Part shown: one piece after another, positions 58,212 to 60,125 of the stretch | Numbering within the stretch: position 1 is the stretch's first letter | Layout of the letters: the number at the start of each line of letters is the position of its first letter | Origin: Streptococcus mitis | Lineage (GTDB): Bacteria; Bacillota; Bacilli; Lactobacillales; Streptococcaceae | Direction of reading: 5' to 3' | DNA length: 60,125 nucleotides | NCBI RefSeq assembly: GCF_002096845.1 | Contig: NZ_NCVK01000002.1 | Location: 1 to 60,125, forward strand | The notes under the pieces: generated by a model | Told to the model about the DNA's origin: nothing | Databases searched by the model: none | The model's input: the letters and a program-made list of their open reading frames with translations, nothing else | Program-made: the position numbers and the translations under genes

Positions 58212-58719
58212 CGTCTAACCCTTCTAAGATTTCCACATCGACGCGGTTGTTTGGAATATCAACATTGAAAACCACTGGTGGGATATAAGGCAATAACAAA
58301 TCACGCTTGCCTTTTCGCTTGACCACCCAGACATCGTTGGCACCTGGTTGCAGGATTTCCTTGATGGTTCCAATCAAATTATCACCCTCATAGACTTCTA
58401 AACCGATAATCTCGTGATAGTAAAATTCACCATCTTCTAGGTCATTCAAATCTTCCTCAGCAACCTTGAGACTGTATCCCTTGTACTTTTCGATAGCATT
58501 GATATGGTACATATCTTTGAATTTAATAATGTCAAAGTTCTTCTGTTTACGGTGACTAGCGATGGTCACTGTTTGGACAAACTGATCTTTTTCATCAAAC
58601 AAGGCCAGCTCAGCCCCTTTTTTAAACCGTTCTTCTGCAAAATCCGTCACAGACAAGACTCGCATCTCACCCTGCAACCCTTGCGTATTGACGATTTTCC
58701 CAACATTAAAGTAGTTCAT
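58201..58719 (-). CDS. rimM: Ribosome maturation factor RimM
   Basis: A 172-residue 30S assembly factor acting on the 16S head with S19. [27 protein letters not shown] opens the RimM domain; the PRC-barrel ([26 protein letters not shown] ... [24 protein letters not shown]) follows. It overlaps trmD by 11 bases. ATG 58719 is preceded by ACAGGAGACAAG. Confidence 0.97.
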   Translation of the reverse strand: MNYFNVGKIVNTQGLQGEMRVLSVTDFAEERFKKGAELALFDEKDQFVQTVTIASHRKQKNFDIIKFKDMYHINAIEKYKGYSLKVAEEDLNDLEDGEFYYHEIIGLEVYEGDNLIGTIKEILQPGANDVWVVKRKGKRDLLLPYIPPVVFNVDIPNNRVDVEILEGLDDED

Positions 58720-58749
58720 CTTGTCTCCTGTAGGCTCTTTCTTTCCATC

Positions 58750-59538
58750 TTATTCTGACAATTCTCGAATAATAGTTGCAATTTTTTCCGCTTCGGACCA
58801 TTGTAAATAATGGTGATTCCCTCCTAAAATGAGTTTAGTATTGGAAGTCCAATATTCTGATTCTCTATACTCTTTTTCTCTATAAGCTTGACAAAAAATA
58901 AATACAGGGACATGAGATTCTATCGATACATTCTCAAAATCTTCCTCAGTAATCTCTCCAGATATCTGAAATCCTGGATTTTGCTTTTCCAACTCTAAGC
59001 CTTTTTCTTGCATTATTTCCCAGATTTCTTTATTCGTTTCAGGACTAAATGTTGCTTGAGTTAAGTTCTTAAAATAAAGTTCAGGACCATACTCGTCAAT
59101 CAGCCTCATCTGCTCTTCCATTTCTGGATAAGAATTTTCTGAAAAATCAGTAAACATGACTTTTTTAGTTGTCGGTTCCATTGCTACTAAAGCCTGACAC
59201 TTAATTGGTTTGTTGAGCAATTTACAAGCTAAAATTCCACTCAAACTATGTACACAAAGTATATATTCAGAAATCCCTAATTCTTCAAGTACTTCATAAA
59301 CTGCATCTACAAGATTATCCAGATTTTTGTCAGATTGGTCATGAATCGGACTCCTACCTGTGTTCGGAAAATCAATTGTCAAATAACCAATTGTAGGAGG
59401 AAGTTTTTCAAGTATAAGTGAAAAATTTTCATAATTTGGTATCAAACCTGCTCCGTTTAGACAAACTAGCACTTTCTTTTGATTTTGATAAGTAACAGAG
59501 AGACTACCAATTTCTGTAGATACTTCAAACCTCTTCAT
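58750..59538 (-). CDS. Alpha/beta hydrolase
   Basis: A hydrolase of about 262 residues. The strand VLVCLNGAGLIPNY holds the oxyanion region. The nucleophile elbow CVHSLSGILACKLL has Ser near residue 101 in a His-Ser-Leu-Ser setting. The acid residue is in the ESHVPVFIFCQAYRE region, and the His in GGNHHYLQWSEAEKI near the C-terminus. The substrate is unknown. The frame opens at GTG 59550, but ATG 59538 (MKRFEVSTEIG) is preferred. It stands alone between rimM and the broken hydrolase at 59636. Confidence 0.78.
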   Translation of the reverse strand: MKRFEVSTEIGSLSVTYQNQKKVLVCLNGAGLIPNYENFSLILEKLPPTIGYLTIDFPNTGRSPIHDQSDKNLDNLVDAVYEVLEELGISEYILCVHSLSGILACKLLNKPIKCQALVAMEPTTKKVMFTDFSENSYPEMEEQMRLIDEYGPELYFKNLTQATFSPETNKEIWEIMQEKGLELEKQNPGFQISGEITEEDFENVSIESHVPVFIFCQAYREKEYRESEYWTSNTKLILGGNHHYLQWSEAEKIATIIRELSE

Positions 59539-59635
59539 AAAGAAATCCACTCACTCTATATAATGAATTATTAAAAATCCTTATCCTTTATTTTATCATG
59601 TTCCAAGGATTTTCACAAGTTAGATAGATCCTATC

Positions 59636-60036
59636 TTACGGGCCTACTACTTCTTCAAAAAATTCACCAATAAGCTGATTAAACTCTTCAGGATGGTCAT
59701 TCATAGGCTGGTGTTTGCTATCTGAAATCGTTACTTGACGCGCATTGGGATTTAGAGCAATGATATCATCATAGATTTTCTTTAGGTGTTTGGGAAAATC
59801 GTTTTCACCTCTTACTAATAGCATGGGAGGATTTCCATGATAACCTTCTATCTCATGGACAGCCAAAAAACCTGTGATTCCAAGATTCAAAAAAACATCT
59901 CGCCCAGTTTCTATAATGGCCGTCTTGACTAATTCTCTTGTGATAGGATTATCTGTACACATTTTTGAGTTCTTATCTGCAATCAACTTCCAAGGAATCG
60001 TTTTATATATAAGAGAACTATATTTGATTCCAATGT
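59636..60036 (-). pseudogene. 5'-truncated alpha/beta hydrolase remnant
   Basis: Coding-like sequence for about 130 codons (KYSSLIYKTIPWKLIADKNS, then GNPPMLLVRGENDFPKHLKK and ISDSKHQPMNDHPEEF) matches the C-terminal half of an alpha/beta hydrolase, with the acid (GEND) and the catalytic His (SKHQ) regions. Upstream the frame runs into TAA near 60037 without any ATG, and the N-terminal half with the nucleophile Ser is missing. TTG 59986 could start a 116-residue product, but it begins mid-domain. A remnant is the simpler reading. Confidence 0.7.
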
Positions 60037-60044
60037 CATTAAGT

Positions 60045-60083
60045 TAAGAAATTCAAATACAATTCTGTATTTGGGTTTCTTTT
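60045..60083 (+). terminator. Terminator-like hairpin at the right end
   Basis: AGAAATTCAAATACA (about 60045-60059) pairs with TGTATTTGGGTTTCT (60064-60078), with one or two mismatches, followed by TTTTT. It lies between the broken hydrolase and the next plus-strand start. Confidence 0.65.
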
Positions 60084-60119
60084 TTATGTGATAAACTTAT
60101 AGTTAAGGAGGGATTTTCC

Positions 60120-60125
60120 ATGATA
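60120..60125 (+). CDS. Start of a gene cut by the window edge
   Basis: AAGGAGG at about 60103-60109 is followed at good spacing by ATG ATA at 60120. Only two codons are visible, so nothing can be said about the product. Confidence 0.5.

Noticed and set aside
1..60125. CRISPR array, tRNA or rRNA genes
   Set aside because: No regularly spaced repeats and no cloverleaf or rRNA sequence were recognised in a read of both strands.

Overview
The window is chromosomal DNA from a Mitis-group Streptococcus (S. mitis / S. pseudopneumoniae / S. pneumoniae complex). Four BOX elements (boxA carrying the GGCGACGCTGACG-type core), pneumococcus-like gene blocks (guaA-gntR-cppA, parE/parC with divergent plsY, rsmC-deoA-deoC-cdd-bmpA-nup, rpiA-deoB-punA-deoD, metG-ABC exporter-gor-bioY-trmD-rimM), CppA, and lectinolysin-type sequences all point there. 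Species cannot be fixed by eye; no tRNA, rRNA or CRISPR was seen.

Layout. (1) 239-7714: an AT-rich integrative element of about 7.5 kb at the 3' end of guaA, bounded by a repeated guaA-end core, with tyrosine integrase, DUF3173 excisionase-like protein, HUH rolling-circle Rep/relaxase-like protein beside a strong hairpin (origin candidate), FtsK/TcpA-like ATPase, an XRE regulator and three unrecognised cargo proteins. (2) 7703-12933: guaA, a GntR regulator bracketed by two inverted BOX elements, an EamA permease, a serine hydrolase and cppA. (3) 13210-13911: a secreted remnant joining an F-type lectin domain directly to the C-terminus of a cholesterol-dependent cytolysin (CDC). (4) 14227-21346: parC, an alarmone-synthetase-like / aminoglycoside-nucleotidyltransferase-like pair, parE, plsY. 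(5) 21385-29138: nucleoside uptake ABC transporter and pyrimidine nucleoside catabolism. (6) 29354-41217: coaA, rpsT, deoD, a ClC channel, a punA remnant, a 914-residue lipase-lectin-lectin-CDC domain 4 protein, then punA, deoB and rpiA. (7) 41421-60125: thioredoxin reductase, amino-acid ABC transporter, metG, an antimicrobial-peptide-type ABC exporter, gor, bioY and trmD/rimM.

The central theme is nucleoside scavenging: BmpA/Nup import nucleosides; Cdd, DeoA, PunA and DeoD free the base; DeoB and DeoC carry deoxyribose phosphate to glycolysis, while RpiA connects ribose phosphate. The most unusual content is two proteins carrying CDC domain 4 without the pore-forming domains. One is a complete membrane-binding domain joined to a class-3 lipase and two fucose-lectin domains, inserted in the nucleoside operon next to a duplicated punA 3' end. 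The other looks like a deletion derivative of lectinolysin. A second theme is a family of hairpin elements with covarying stems, two of which sit directly against the start codons of parC and deoD.
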